Origin: Variovorax sp. dw_308
Lineage (GTDB): Bacteria > Pseudomonadota > Gammaproteobacteria > Burkholderiales > Burkholderiaceae_C
Direction: 5' to 3'
DNA length: 64,000 nt
Assembly: GCF_019207085.1 (NCBI RefSeq)
Contig: NZ_JAATOM010000005.1
Coordinates: 186,001-250,000, forward strand
The translations under genes were made by a program, and so were the position numbers. Below the pieces are notes generated by a model that ran no database searches, had not been told where the DNA came from, and was given only the letters and a program-made list of their open reading frames with translations. The stretch's first letter is position 1; each line of letters starts with the position of its first letter. Shown here one piece after another: positions 1 to 9,023 of the stretch.

Positions 1-84
1 GAGCGCGAGCGAGTTGCGGAAGGAGTGCGAGGCGTCGCCGCCTTCGCAGATGGGGGAGAGGTCGAGGATGGAGAGGGGAGCCAT
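1..84 (-). CDS. LLM-class flavin-dependent oxidoreductase, N-terminal fragment
   Basis: Only the first 28 codons are inside the window; the gene runs off the left edge. The peptide begins MAPLSILDLSPICEGGDAS and continues with FRNSLAL, the conserved amino end of MsnO8-type members of the bacterial luciferase-like monooxygenase family, where the LDLSP segment forms the first beta strand of the TIM barrel. The start is the ATG read leftward from position 84. It lies 86 bp downstream of the TetR stop on the same strand, so it could be read through from that gene. Family assignment rests on a short segment only. Confidence 0.6.
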   Translation of the reverse strand, partial: MAPLSILDLSPICEGGDASHSFRNSLAL

Positions 85-170
85 GGGCGCGATCTTGGCC
101 CGAATGGGGCAAGCCGGGAGGGTGCAGGGATATTGCGGAGACTGCCAGGCACCCGACGGCGCATCCCATT

Positions 171-884
171 TCAGGCGACCGGCGCGCGCGCGAGCAGGGT
201 GTGGCCGTCGCCTCGCGCCTTGCTCGCCCAGCCCTCGAGGTAGTCGCGCGAGAACTTCACGCCGCGCTCGCAATGCCGGCTCGAGCAGCCCAGCGCGGCC
301 AGCGCCATCCGCACGCTGCCGTCCATGTACGAATCCGGGTCGGCAACGCCATGGCCGAGCGCGGCGATGCCCGCGGCCGACGCGCCCATCATGAAGTCGA
401 CGGCGCTGTCGAGGTCCGTGAACGAGAACTGCCCGAGGTGGCGCCCGAGTTGCAGGTCCGCCGTCATGTAGTCGCGTGCCAGCAGCTTGTTCGCCTCGGA
501 GCTGGAGCGCGTGACGAACCGCGCCCATGCGGGGTCGGCGACGGCGCGTTGCAGGAAGCCCCGGAAGCCGGTCGCGAAGCGCTGCCACGGCTCCTTCAAC
601 AGATCGTAGAAGGGCATGGCGTCGCGCGTCATCTGGTCGCTCAATGCCGCGGCCAGCGCCTGCAAGGCCTCGTCGAGCGACAGGAAGTGCAGGTAGAAGG
701 TGCCGCGCGACACGCCTGCCTCGCGCACCACGTCCTCTATCGCCGGCGCGCGGTCGCCGGTCCTGGCGAAGACCTTCATGGTGGCTTCGAGCAGGCGCGA
801 GCGCATCTGTGCGCGCTTGCGGGCGGCCACCTCGACGCGATGGTCTGGCGGCGCCGGCGCCTTGTCCTGTGCTGCATCGCGCAT
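171..884 (-). CDS. TetR/AcrR-family transcriptional regulator
   Basis: A 237-residue TetR-type repressor. Residues about 25-70 form the DNA-binding domain (RLLEATMKVFARTGDRAP, then VVREAGVSRGTFYLHF, the classic TetR recognition helix). The remaining helical part is the ligand-binding and dimerisation domain. The start at 884 is chosen because a GAAGGAAG ribosome-binding site stands just upstream; a longer frame to 1061 adds a non-conserved leader. It is divergent from the flavin monooxygenase gene at 1034, so the likely role is control of the aromatic catabolism cluster in response to a substrate or intermediate. The ligand cannot be read from sequence. Confidence 0.9.
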   Translation of the reverse strand: MRDAAQDKAPAPPDHRVEVAARKRAQMRSRLLEATMKVFARTGDRAPAIEDVVREAGVSRGTFYLHFLSLDEALQALAAALSDQMTRDAMPFYDLLKEPWQRFATGFRGFLQRAVADPAWARFVTRSSSEANKLLARDYMTADLQLGRHLGQFSFTDLDSAVDFMMGASAAGIAALGHGVADPDSYMDGSVRMALAALGCSSRHCERGVKFSRDYLEGWASKARGDGHTLLARAPVA

Positions 885-1033
885 GGCTCTTCCTTCTTGC
901 AATGACGATCCGTCAGTCTGATGGATCGGTGTTCTGACGTGGGGAATGTCCCGCTGGAATGCGGGGAGGTCGCTGTCTAAAGTGAACTCACTCGTCATTC
1001 TGACATTTCTATCAACCCAAGGAGACACACGCC
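885..1033. promoter_or_regulatory. Divergent promoter region between TetR gene and catabolic cluster
   Basis: This 149-bp gap separates the divergent TetR and monooxygenase genes and must hold both promoters. It includes a short perfect dyad AGTGA-ac-TCACT at 981-992, a plausible half of a TetR operator, and an AAGGAG ribosome-binding site just before the ATG at 1034. The operator call is inference from position and symmetry only. Confidence 0.4.
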
Positions 1034-2254
1034 ATGCTGACCGCCACCCGCCCCGCCGCAACGCCCATTCACCTCAGCGACGCCCAGGCGCGCGCCATGC
1101 TCGTCGAGCGTGCGCGCGGCCTGCACGGCGTGCTCTCGAAGAACGCGCTGCAGACCGAGACCGACCGCCGCGTCGTCGAGGAGAACATCCAGGCCATGGC
1201 CGAGGCCGGCCTGTTTCGCACGATGGTGCCCAGGCGCTACGACGGCTTCGAAGGCTCGATCCGCACGCACCTCGAAGTGACGGCCGCCGTGGCCGAGGCC
1301 TGCGGCTCGTCGGCCTGGGTGCTGGCATTGACCAACGTGTGCAACTGGTTCGCGAGCCTGTACGGCCAGCAGGCGCAGGACGAGATCTTCGGCGCCAACC
1401 CGAACGCCCGCGTGGCCGGCGTGCTATCGCCATCGACGCAGGTGCAGCGCGTCGAAGGCGGGCTGAAGGTCTCGGGCAAGTGGTTCTGGTCGTCGGGCTG
1501 CATGCACGCCGACTGGGGCATGCTGGGCGTGCTCGAACTGGACAAGAACGGCGCGCCGCTGAACCAGTACATGGCCGTGATCCCGATGAGCGAACTGAGC
1601 ATCGAGAACACCTGGTTCACCGCCGGCATGAAGGGCACCGGCAGCAACTGCGTGGTGGCCAACGATGTGTTCGTGCCGACACATCGCCTGCTGTCGACGA
1701 TGCCGGCGGTGCACGGCGACTACCCCACGCCGTTCAAGGACGAGGCGGCCTACCGGGCCGCGTTCATCCCGGTGGCTGCGCTGGTGCTGGTGGGCGCGCA
1801 ACTCGGCATGGCGCGGGCCGCGCTCAACTACGTGATCGAGAAGGCCTCGCAGCGCGCGATTGCCTACACCTCTTTCAAGAAGCAGTCGGACTCGGTCGCG
1901 TTCCAGATGCAGATCGCCAAGGCCGCGCTGAAGATCGACACCGCGCACCTGCATGCCTTCCGTGCGGCGGACGACATCGATTCCGCGGCGCAGCGCGGCG
2001 AGTACCTCGACTACAAGACGCGTGCCCGCGTGCGTGCCGACACCGGCTATGTCGCGCAGTACGCCACCGACGCGATCAACATGCTGATGACCGCGCACGG
2101 CGCCGGCAGCTTTGCCGATGCCAGCCCGATGCAGCGCATCTGGCGCGATGCCAATACCGCCGCGCGCCATGCCATCGTGCTGCAGCCCGTGGGCGACGAG
2201 ATCTACGGCAAGGCGCTGCTCGACGCCGAGAACACCGTCACGCCGCTGGTCTGA
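1034..2254 (+). CDS. Flavin-dependent monooxygenase, acyl-CoA dehydrogenase fold (HsaA/HpaB C2 type)
   Basis: A 406-residue protein of the acyl-CoA-dehydrogenase-like group of two-component flavin monooxygenases (relatives: HsaA, C2 of p-hydroxyphenylacetate hydroxylase). These use reduced flavin from a partner reductase to hydroxylate phenols. The N-terminal helical domain (about 15-110), central beta domain with VSGKWFWSSG near 150, and C-terminal helical bundle with YATDAINMLMTAHGAGSF all fit the family, as does the length. The next gene is a flavin reductase, the expected partner. An AAGGAG site precedes the start. Likely first step of the cluster: ortho-hydroxylation of a phenolic substrate to a catechol. 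The exact substrate is unknown. Confidence 0.88.
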   Translation: MLTATRPAATPIHLSDAQARAMLVERARGLHGVLSKNALQTETDRRVVEENIQAMAEAGLFRTMVPRRYDGFEGSIRTHLEVTAAVAEACGSSAWVLALTNVCNWFASLYGQQAQDEIFGANPNARVAGVLSPSTQVQRVEGGLKVSGKWFWSSGCMHADWGMLGVLELDKNGAPLNQYMAVIPMSELSIENTWFTAGMKGTGSNCVVANDVFVPTHRLLSTMPAVHGDYPTPFKDEAAYRAAFIPVAALVLVGAQLGMARAALNYVIEKASQRAIAYTSFKKQSDSVAFQMQIAKAALKIDTAHLHAFRAADDIDSAAQRGEYLDYKTRARVRADTGYVAQYATDAINMLMTAHGAGSFADASPMQRIWRDANTAARHAIVLQPVGDEIYGKALLDAENTVTPLV

Positions 2255-2276
2255 CCCACGACGCGCAGGCACCCCG

Positions 2277-2792
2277 ATGGCCACGAGTTTCGACCCCAAG
2301 CTGTTCCGCGACGTGATGGGGCACTTCGCCACCGGCGTCACGGTGGTGAGCTACCTGCACGAAGGCGATCCGTGCGGCATGACGGCCAATGCGTTCATGT
2401 CGGTGTCGCTGGACCCGCCGCTCGCCGTGATCTCGGTGCGGCGCGCGGCGCGCTTCGCCGCGGTGGTCAAGGAAGGCGACCGCTTCGGCGTCAACTTCCT
2501 GCTGGAAAGCCAGCAGGACCTGAGCACGCATTTCGGCGGCCGCCCGGTGGCCGGCAGGCCCTCGCCTTTCGAGACGCACGACGGCACGCCGCTGCTGCGC
2601 GACAGCCTCGCGCAACTGGTGCTGAAAACCGTCGACGTGCACGAGGCCGGCGACCACCTGCTCTACATCGGCCAGGTCGAGCACATGGCGCTCGGCGTGG
2701 AGCGCAAGCCGCTGGTCTTCTACAGCGGCGCCTACAAGCAAGTGAACATCCACGCGCCCCAGGTCTTCTGGGCCAGCAACGACGGCTGGTGA
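2277..2792 (+). CDS. Flavin reductase-like domain protein (reductase partner of the monooxygenase)
   Basis: A 171-residue protein of the small-component flavin reductase family (HpaC/HsaB-like). The beginning FRDVMGHFATGVTVVS and the following TANAFMSVSLDPPLAVISV are family hallmarks for FMN/FAD binding, and GVNFLLESQ and the C-terminal VFYSGAYKQ also fit. It starts 22 bp after the monooxygenase stop, so the pair is co-transcribed and probably forms a two-component oxygenase with this protein supplying reduced flavin from NAD(P)H. The start at 2277 is chosen because earlier in-frame codons lie inside the preceding gene and read nonsense. Confidence 0.9.
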   Translation: MATSFDPKLFRDVMGHFATGVTVVSYLHEGDPCGMTANAFMSVSLDPPLAVISVRRAARFAAVVKEGDRFGVNFLLESQQDLSTHFGGRPVAGRPSPFETHDGTPLLRDSLAQLVLKTVDVHEAGDHLLYIGQVEHMALGVERKPLVFYSGAYKQVNIHAPQVFWASNDGW

Positions 2793-2862
2793 CCTGACGC
2801 ACCGCGCCGGATCGTGCCGCATCGCGCCGGCCAGAACACAACAACCACAACGGAGAGAGACC

Positions 2863-3969
2863 ATGGATTCGAAACACGCACAGGGCCGTCGCGGCTTCCT
2901 GGCGAGCAGCGCTGCGCTCATCGCCGGCACGGCGGGCGCCCAGCCTGCGCCCGCACCCGCACCCGCAGCCACCGCACCCGGACCGCAGCGCCGCATCGAC
3001 GTGCACGCGCATTTCCTGCCCGAGAAGTACCGCAGCGCACTGGCCGCGGCGGGCCACGCGAAGCCGTCGGGCATGCCCGGCATCCCGAAGTGGAGCGTCG
3101 AGCAGCACATCGAGATGATGGACCGCAACGACATCGCGTCGTCCGTCCTCTCCATCTCGGCGCCGGGCCTTCACTTCGGCGATGACGCGGCAGCGCGCGG
3201 ACTGGCACGCCACGTCAACGAGGAGGGCGCGAAGGCGATGCAGGCGCATCCGAAGCGCTTCGGCCTGTTCGCATCGCTGCCGCTGCCCGACGTCGACGGC
3301 GCGCTGAAGGAGATCGACCATGCCTTCGACGTGCTGAAAGCGGATGGCGTGGCGCTGGAGAGCAACTTCCACGGCGTGTATCTGGGCGACCGCCGGCTCG
3401 AACCGGTGTTCGCGGAACTGAACCGCCGCAATGCCAAGGTCTTCATCCATCCGACCAACCCGCATTGCCCGTGCTGCCAGGTGCAGCCCAAGGGCGAGGA
3501 CGCGGCGTCGCTGCCGCCGATCGGCTACCCGTATCCCATGATCGAGTTCATGTTCGAGACCACGCGCGCGGTCTTCAACCTGATCCTCTCCGGCACGCTG
3601 ACGCGCAACCCGAACCTGCAGGTCATCGTGCCGCACGCGGGCGCCACCCTCCCGGTGCTGGCCGACCGCGTGGCCGGCATCGCGCCTGCGCTGGGCCTGG
3701 CCGAGAAGCTCGACCCGAAGCATGTCTTCGACCTGCTGCGCGGCATGCACTACGACCTGGCGGGCTTCCCCTTGCCGCGGCAGTTGAAGGCGCTGCTCGA
3801 GATCGCCGATCCGCAACGCATCCTGTACGGCAGCGACTACCCGTTCACGCCGGAGCCGCTGGTCGCCGCGCTCGCGGCACAGCTCGATGGCAGCCCGCAG
3901 ATCTCGAACCAGCTGCGGCAGGACTTCATGCGCAACAACGCGCTCGCACTGTTCCCCAAGTTCGCCTGA
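2863..3969 (+). CDS. Amidohydrolase-family protein, ACMSD-like, with Tat-type signal
   Basis: A 368-residue metal-dependent hydrolase or decarboxylase of the amidohydrolase-2 group that includes aminocarboxymuconate semialdehyde decarboxylase. The N-terminus has a twin-arginine-like leader (GRRGFLASSAALIAGTAGA), suggesting export. Metal ligands are visible as VHAHF (about residue 47), FIHPTNPH (about 200) and GSDYPF (about 325), the usual H-x-H, H and D of this superfamily. Family length is normally about 330, the excess being the leader. It follows the flavin reductase by 70 bp with a GGAGAGAG site before the ATG. Role in the pathway: probably decarboxylation or hydrolysis of an intermediate. 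Substrate not determined. Confidence 0.82.
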   Translation: MDSKHAQGRRGFLASSAALIAGTAGAQPAPAPAPAATAPGPQRRIDVHAHFLPEKYRSALAAAGHAKPSGMPGIPKWSVEQHIEMMDRNDIASSVLSISAPGLHFGDDAAARGLARHVNEEGAKAMQAHPKRFGLFASLPLPDVDGALKEIDHAFDVLKADGVALESNFHGVYLGDRRLEPVFAELNRRNAKVFIHPTNPHCPCCQVQPKGEDAASLPPIGYPYPMIEFMFETTRAVFNLILSGTLTRNPNLQVIVPHAGATLPVLADRVAGIAPALGLAEKLDPKHVFDLLRGMHYDLAGFPLPRQLKALLEIADPQRILYGSDYPFTPEPLVAALAAQLDGSPQISNQLRQDFMRNNALALFPKFA

Positions 3970-3999
3970 CACGTCTGCGCACGAGAACAACACAAAGCA

Positions 4000-5109
4000 A
4001 TGAACAAGAACATATTCGCAGCGACGGTCGCGGCATTCGCGGGCGTCGCATCAGCCCAGAGCACGGTCACCCTGTTCGGCGTGGTCGACGTGGACATCGA
4101 CCACTTCAGCCAGAACGGCGTCAGCAGGACGATGCTGTCCCACAGCGGCAACGCGCCCAGCCAGATCGGATTTCGCGGGACGGAAGACCTTGGGGATGGC
4201 CTGTCCGCCAACTTCTGGCTGGCGAGCAGCACCTCGCCCGACGACGGCGGCACGCGCCCGATGGACTTCGCATTTCGCAGCACGGTCAGCCTGGCGGGCC
4301 CGTTCGGCGAGGTCCGACTGGGCCGCGACTACCCGCCCGGCTCTCTGAACCAGGGCGTGTTCGACCCCTTCCGCAACATGGGGCCCGCCTCGGGCGCCAA
4401 CATCACCTTGCCGGTACTGCCGGGCGTGCTGGGCACCGGCTCCAACCCGACGACTTCGATTCGCGTCAGCAACTCGATCCAGTACCTCTGGGGCTTCGCG
4501 GCCAACGCCCAAGCCGTCGTCGGGACCGGGTTCTATGGCAGCGTGATGGTTGCACTGCCCGAGAACGTGACCGGCAAGCCGCCGATCGGGCGCTACGCGG
4601 GTGGCCGTGCCGGCTACGCCGTCGGCCCGTGGAATGTCGCTGTGGCCTACGCCGAATCAAAGGGTCCCTTCGGTACGCTGGGCCCCCGCTACGGCACGCC
4701 GACGACGTTCAAGGAAAGCAATCTGGGCGCCTGGTACCAGTTCGACAACGTCAAGTTGATGGGCCATGTCGGCGCCAACGATTCCGACGTGCCCAACACG
4801 CGCTTCACCCATTGGGCCGTGGGCACCGAGATCACGATCGGCGCCGGCTACATCCCGCTCTCGTACATCGCGGCCAGGCAGAACAACGCGGCGAACAGCA
4901 GCGTGGAGCAGATCGCCGCAGGCTATGTCTACTTCCTCTCGCGACGCACTTCGCTGTACACGTCCATCGCCCACATCAAGAACAAGAACGGCGCCACCTT
5001 CAGCTTCGTCGGTGGCAATGGCGGCTCGTTCCCGGCGCTGACGCCGGGCCTGATTACGTCGAAGGGCAATGGCACGGGCTACGACTTCGGCATGCGCCAT
5101 TACTTTTGA
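4000..5109 (+). CDS. Gram-negative outer membrane porin (OmpC-like)
   Basis: A 369-residue trimeric-type porin typical of Betaproteobacteria. It begins with a signal peptide (MNKNIFAATVAAFAGVASA, cleaved before QS), followed by the signature first strand STVTLFGVVDVDI and a conserved QIGFRGTEDLGDGLSANFWL. It ends in a C-terminal aromatic residue (MRHYF), the outer-membrane sorting signal. The position inside the catabolic operon suggests that it admits the aromatic substrate, but porins of this family are rarely specific, so that is inference. Confidence 0.92.
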   Translation: MNKNIFAATVAAFAGVASAQSTVTLFGVVDVDIDHFSQNGVSRTMLSHSGNAPSQIGFRGTEDLGDGLSANFWLASSTSPDDGGTRPMDFAFRSTVSLAGPFGEVRLGRDYPPGSLNQGVFDPFRNMGPASGANITLPVLPGVLGTGSNPTTSIRVSNSIQYLWGFAANAQAVVGTGFYGSVMVALPENVTGKPPIGRYAGGRAGYAVGPWNVAVAYAESKGPFGTLGPRYGTPTTFKESNLGAWYQFDNVKLMGHVGANDSDVPNTRFTHWAVGTEITIGAGYIPLSYIAARQNNAANSSVEQIAAGYVYFLSRRTSLYTSIAHIKNKNGATFSFVGGNGGSFPALTPGLITSKGNGTGYDFGMRHYF

Positions 5110-5127
5110 TCGACCGGGCGCTTGCAA

Positions 5128-6312
5128 ATGAAAAAGCAGTTCATCGTTGCCTGCACCGCGGCCCTCGTGGCCGTGCTGGCCGGCGGCTTGGCGCAAGCGC
5201 AGCCCGCTGCATCGCAATCGGTCGCGCAGGAAGCCGCAAGGGAAGCGGCGCAGCGGCCCGCCCGTTCGCGCCCTCGCACCAACCTCGTGCTGCTGGGCAC
5301 GGCAGGGGGCCGCACGTCGTGGAACGGCACGCCGCTCGCGGGCATCGCGTCGGCGCTGGAAGTCGATGGCGACGTGTACCTGGTCGACTTCGGCGAAGGC
5401 TGGGCGCGACGCTACTTCCAGGCCCGGCTGGGCGCGCGCTTCGGCAACCAGGGCATGGCCGCCCTGCGCGCCGCCTTCATCACGCACATGCATGCGGACC
5501 ACGTCATCGGCTACCCGTCGCTGTTCACCTTCGGCATGACCGATGGCCTGGCGAATCGCAAGGTGCCGATGAAGGTCTTCGGGCCCGGTCGCCGCGGCGC
5601 GCCGATCCCCATCCCCGGCCCGGACCAGACGGCGGCCGGCACGCTGGTCGCACCGGGCAATCCGAATCCGGGCACGGTCGACATGACCGAACTGGTGATT
5701 CAGACCTTCGCCAGCGACATCAACACCGGCATGCGGGAAGGCCGCAAGCCCGACCCGCATTCGCTGGTGCAGGCCTTCGACATCCGGCTTCCGGACGGCC
5801 TCGCGGTCGACCCGAACGCCGAGACGGCGCCGTCGATGGAACCGGTGCTGGTCTACGAGGACGAGAAGGTCCGGGTCACCGCCGTCCTCGTGAGCCATGC
5901 GCCGGAGTTCCTGTGCTTCGCCTACCGCTTCGACACGGCCGATGGGGCGGTGGTGTTCTCGGGCGACACGGGGCCGGACAAGAACCTGGTCCGTCTCGCG
6001 CGCGGGGCGGACGTGCTGGTGCACGAAGTCATCGACACGGCCTGGATCGACTCCTTCCTGCCCAAGCCGCGCAACGCAGGCGCCGAGGCCGTGGCGCGTC
6101 ACCTGGTCCATTCGCACACCGCGGCGGAAGACGTGGGCGGCGTTGCGCAGGCCGCCGGTGTCAAGACACTGGTGCTCAACCATTTCGGACCGGCCGACGC
6201 GAGCCCCCAGCGCTGGGCGCGCGCGCAGGACGGCTTCACGGGTCGACTGATCGTGGGCAACGACCTGATGCGCATCGGTGTCGGCGCGCCGATCGACGGC
6301 CGCCTGCCCTGA
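5128..6312 (+). CDS. Secreted metallo-beta-lactamase-fold hydrolase
   Basis: A 394-residue MBL-fold enzyme with a signal peptide (MKKQFIVACTAALVAVLAGG...AQA). Zinc ligands are clear: THMHADH around residue 118, VFSGDTG around 278, and late histidines in NHFG. The arrangement resembles arylsulfatase/AtsA-like and phosphodiesterase-like MBL proteins. The start is set at the ATG at 5128; a TTG two codons upstream is less likely. It is 18 bp after the porin. A second, related but frameshifted MBL gene lies at 10014-11104 (shared LVLLGTAGG motif), suggesting an old duplication within the cluster. The hydrolysed bond is unknown; an ester or lactone of the aromatic substrate is possible. Confidence 0.85.
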   Translation: MKKQFIVACTAALVAVLAGGLAQAQPAASQSVAQEAAREAAQRPARSRPRTNLVLLGTAGGRTSWNGTPLAGIASALEVDGDVYLVDFGEGWARRYFQARLGARFGNQGMAALRAAFITHMHADHVIGYPSLFTFGMTDGLANRKVPMKVFGPGRRGAPIPIPGPDQTAAGTLVAPGNPNPGTVDMTELVIQTFASDINTGMREGRKPDPHSLVQAFDIRLPDGLAVDPNAETAPSMEPVLVYEDEKVRVTAVLVSHAPEFLCFAYRFDTADGAVVFSGDTGPDKNLVRLARGADVLVHEVIDTAWIDSFLPKPRNAGAEAVARHLVHSHTAAEDVGGVAQAAGVKTLVLNHFGPADASPQRWARAQDGFTGRLIVGNDLMRIGVGAPIDGRLP

Positions 6313-6350
6313 CCTTCAACCACCCATCACTGACAAGAAAAGGAAACACC

Positions 6351-7163
6351 ATGATCGAATCCAGAACCGTGCACACCGAAGGCGCCGACATCGCCTTCGA
6401 CATCGAGGGCCAGGGCCCGCTGCTCCTGCTGGTGGTCGGCGGCAACGGCGACAGCCGGCTCTTCACGCAGCTCTCGGCGCATCTGGCCGACCGCTACACC
6501 GTCGTCAAGTACGACCGCCGCGCCAACTCGCGCAGCACCGGCGACTTCGAAGGCGAAATGGACATGGCGCAAGCCGGCCGCGATGCGGCCGCAGTCATCC
6601 GGGCGCTCGACCGCGGACAAGCCTTCGTGTTCGGCAACAGCGCCGGCGCCAACATCGCGCTGAAGCTGACCGCCGACCACCCGCAACTCGTGCGCGGCCT
6701 GGTCGACCATGAGCCGCCCATCACCGACTTCCTGCCGGAGCCCGATGCCGGCAAGTGGCGCGCATTCTTCGACAAGGTCAGCGAGACCTTTCGCACCAAA
6801 GGCGCGGGGCCGGCGATGGGCCTGTTCGCCTCGTCCTTCGTCGGCTTCGACCAGACCGTGACGGTGCCTGGCGACCAGCCTGGCGGCAATCACGACCGAT
6901 TCCTGGCGCATGAGTTCCAGCACATCAACAGTTACGTGCCGGACCTCGATGCGCTGAGGCGCGGCGGCGTTCCCATGGTCACGGCTGTGGGACGTGCCAG
7001 TGGCGACGCCTTCTACGCACAGACGGCGCGCGAGCTTGCGCGGCAGTTGCCGTGCCCGTGCGTGGACATCGTGGGCAATCACCTGGGCTACCGCTTCGAG
7101 GCGGAAGCCTTCGCCAACGAGCTGGACCGCATCATCCAGGCCTTGCCCGCGAGGTCCGCATGA
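6351..7163 (+). CDS. Alpha/beta hydrolase
   Basis: A 270-residue alpha/beta hydrolase. The nucleophile elbow is FGNSAGAN (serine around residue 98), the oxyanion loop is VVGGNGDSR (about 28-36), and a histidine in VGNHLGY (about 245) is the likely catalytic base. An AAAAGGAAA site precedes the ATG at 6351. Its stop overlaps the start of the dioxygenase gene (ATGA), so the two are translationally coupled. In an extradiol pathway an enzyme of this fold usually cleaves the C-C bond of the ring-fission product, but the sequence alone does not separate a C-C hydrolase from an esterase. Confidence 0.85.
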   Translation: MIESRTVHTEGADIAFDIEGQGPLLLLVVGGNGDSRLFTQLSAHLADRYTVVKYDRRANSRSTGDFEGEMDMAQAGRDAAAVIRALDRGQAFVFGNSAGANIALKLTADHPQLVRGLVDHEPPITDFLPEPDAGKWRAFFDKVSETFRTKGAGPAMGLFASSFVGFDQTVTVPGDQPGGNHDRFLAHEFQHINSYVPDLDALRRGGVPMVTAVGRASGDAFYAQTARELARQLPCPCVDIVGNHLGYRFEAEAFANELDRIIQALPARSA

Positions 7164-8104
7164 ACGAACACCGCAGGCGCGATCGGCTGGGCATCCACTC
7201 GATCGGCGAATTCCTGATGACCGTGCCCTCGCTGGACGATGCACGGCGCTTCTACGGCACCTTCGGGCTCGACGTCAGCGACGAGCACGGCGGCCTGGCG
7301 TTGCGCACCCATGGCAATGACCATGTCTGGGGCCGGCTGCGCGCGGGGCCGCACAAGAAGTTCGAGCAGCTCACCTTCCACTGCTTCGAAGACGAGCTGG
7401 ATGCGATGCGCCGGCACATCGAGGCGCAAGGCGTCGCGCTGCTGCCCACGCCCGAGGGTGCGCCCGCAGGCGGCCTGTGGCTGCGCAGCCCCGACGGGAT
7501 GCTGCTGCAGGTTCGCGCGGGTGCCAAGACCGCCCCCGATGCTGTCACGCATCAGAGTTCGCCATTGCCTTTGGACGGCACGCGCTGCGCGCCCTATCGG
7601 CGGCACGCAAGCCTGGTGCAACCACAGCGGCTGTCGCACATCGCGCTCACCACGTCGAGCGTGCCGGCCCAGATGGACTTCTACACGCGCGTACTCGGCC
7701 TGCGCCTGTCCGACCATTCGGGCGAGGGCGTCGCCTTCCTGCATGGCGCGCATGGCAGCGACCACCACCTGGTTGCGTTGGCGGCCAGCGCCGGGCCGGG
7801 GCTGCATCACCTGAGCTGGGACGTGCCGACCATCGACCAGGTCGGCCTCGGCGCGATCACGATGCAGGCGGCGGGCTACACCGACGGCTGGGGCGTGGGC
7901 CGTCATGTGCTGGGCTCCAACTACTTCTACTACGCGCAGGACCCGTGGGGCAGCTTCTGCGAGTACAGCGCCACCATCGACTACATCCCCGCGGCAGTCG
8001 ACTGGCAAGGCCTGGACCACCCGCCCGAGGACTCGTTCTACCTGTGGGGGCCGGACGTACCGCCCGCGATGTTCGCGTACTCCGAGGCGGGCGCCTGGGC
8101 ATGA
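7160..8104 (+). CDS. Extradiol (VOC-fold) ring-cleavage dioxygenase
   Basis: A 314-residue protein with two VOC modules, as in 2,3-dihydroxybiphenyl and catechol 2,3-dioxygenases. The C-terminal module carries the apparent iron triad: SHIALT (His, about residue 156), LHHLSWD (His, about 217) and FCEYSA (Glu, about 270). Nearby GSNYFYYAQDPWG matches the family. The N-terminal module (GIHSIGEFLMTVPSLDDARRF) lacks ligands, as is usual. The ATG at 7160 overlaps the preceding TGA by 4 bp. Expected reaction: meta-cleavage of a catechol formed by the monooxygenase at 1034. Substituents on the ring are unknown. Confidence 0.88.
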   Translation: MNEHRRRDRLGIHSIGEFLMTVPSLDDARRFYGTFGLDVSDEHGGLALRTHGNDHVWGRLRAGPHKKFEQLTFHCFEDELDAMRRHIEAQGVALLPTPEGAPAGGLWLRSPDGMLLQVRAGAKTAPDAVTHQSSPLPLDGTRCAPYRRHASLVQPQRLSHIALTTSSVPAQMDFYTRVLGLRLSDHSGEGVAFLHGAHGSDHHLVALAASAGPGLHHLSWDVPTIDQVGLGAITMQAAGYTDGWGVGRHVLGSNYFYYAQDPWGSFCEYSATIDYIPAAVDWQGLDHPPEDSFYLWGPDVPPAMFAYSEAGAWA

Positions 8105-8144
8105 CCTCCATAACTTCTCCTTCCCATTTTCTCGAAGCGAAACC

Positions 8145-9020
8145 ATGAGACTCGTCACATTCAACTGCCGCGGCCACCAGTCGATCGGCAAGGTCATCGG
8201 CCAGCAGGTCATCGACCTGCCCGCGAGCGATGCATCGCTGCCGCGCACCATGCGCGAACTGCTGCAGGCGGGCCCCGCCGCGATGGCGCGTGCGCGCGCC
8301 GTCGATGCCAGCGTCGGCGTCAGCTACCCGCTGGCCGACGTGCGGCTCGATGCGCCGGTGCCCAACCCGTCGAAGTACCTCGCCATCGGCATGAACTACC
8401 GCAAGCACGTGGCCGAGGCCATCGCCGCCGGCATCAAGGTGCCGGACAGCCAGGTCTGGTTCAACAAGCAGGTCTCGTGCGTGCATGGGCCGTATGAGCC
8501 GGTGCAGATGCCGCGTGCCTCCGACAAGCTCGACTACGAGGCCGAACTCGGCGTGATCATCGGCCGCCGCTGCCGGCACGTGTCGGTGGAAGACGCGCCT
8601 TCGGTGGTCGCGGGCTACGTGGTCTGCAACGACGTGTCGGTGCGCGACTGGCAGATGCGCTCGCCCACGATGATGCTCGGCAAGTCCTTCAACACGCATG
8701 GTCCCTTCGGCCCGTGGATCGTCACAGCCGACGAGGTGCCCGACCCGCATGCGCTGCAACTGCGCATGAAGCTCAACGGCGAGGTGCGCCAGGAGATCTC
8801 GACCGGCGAGATGATCTACGACATCTGGGCCCAGATCGCCTACCTCTCGACCGTGATGACGCTGGAGCCGGGCGACGTGCTCGCCACCGGCACGCCCTCG
8901 GGCGTCGGCGTGGGCATGACGCCGCCGTCGTTCGTCAAGGTGGGCGACGTGATGCGCGTGGAGATCGATGGCATCGGCCACATCGAGAGCGTCGTCGTGG
9001 CCGAGCCGGCTGGGGGTTGA
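8145..9020 (+). CDS. Fumarylacetoacetate hydrolase-family protein
   Basis: A 291-residue FAH-fold enzyme. Conserved features are YLAIGMNYRKHVAEA, the metal-binding YEAELGVIIG (Glu-x-Glu-type ligands near residue 127), NDVSVRDWQ, GKSFNTHGPFGPWIVT and the C-terminal GDVLATGTPSGVG. Relatives hydrolyse or isomerise oxo-dienoates, or act as acylpyruvases, downstream of ring cleavage. It lies 40 bp after the dioxygenase and 3 bp before the BKACE gene, so it is part of the same operon. The likely role is processing of the meta-cleavage product; precise chemistry is not determined. Confidence 0.9.
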   Translation: MRLVTFNCRGHQSIGKVIGQQVIDLPASDASLPRTMRELLQAGPAAMARARAVDASVGVSYPLADVRLDAPVPNPSKYLAIGMNYRKHVAEAIAAGIKVPDSQVWFNKQVSCVHGPYEPVQMPRASDKLDYEAELGVIIGRRCRHVSVEDAPSVVAGYVVCNDVSVRDWQMRSPTMMLGKSFNTHGPFGPWIVTADEVPDPHALQLRMKLNGEVRQEISTGEMIYDIWAQIAYLSTVMTLEPGDVLATGTPSGVGVGMTPPSFVKVGDVMRVEIDGIGHIESVVVAEPAGG

Positions 9021-9023
9021 ACC

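Noticed and set aside
3465..7163. A single 1232-codon plus-strand frame
   Set aside because: Only its last 270 codons (from 6351) look like a real protein; the rest is an Arg/Pro-rich shadow of the amidohydrolase, porin and MBL genes in other frames.
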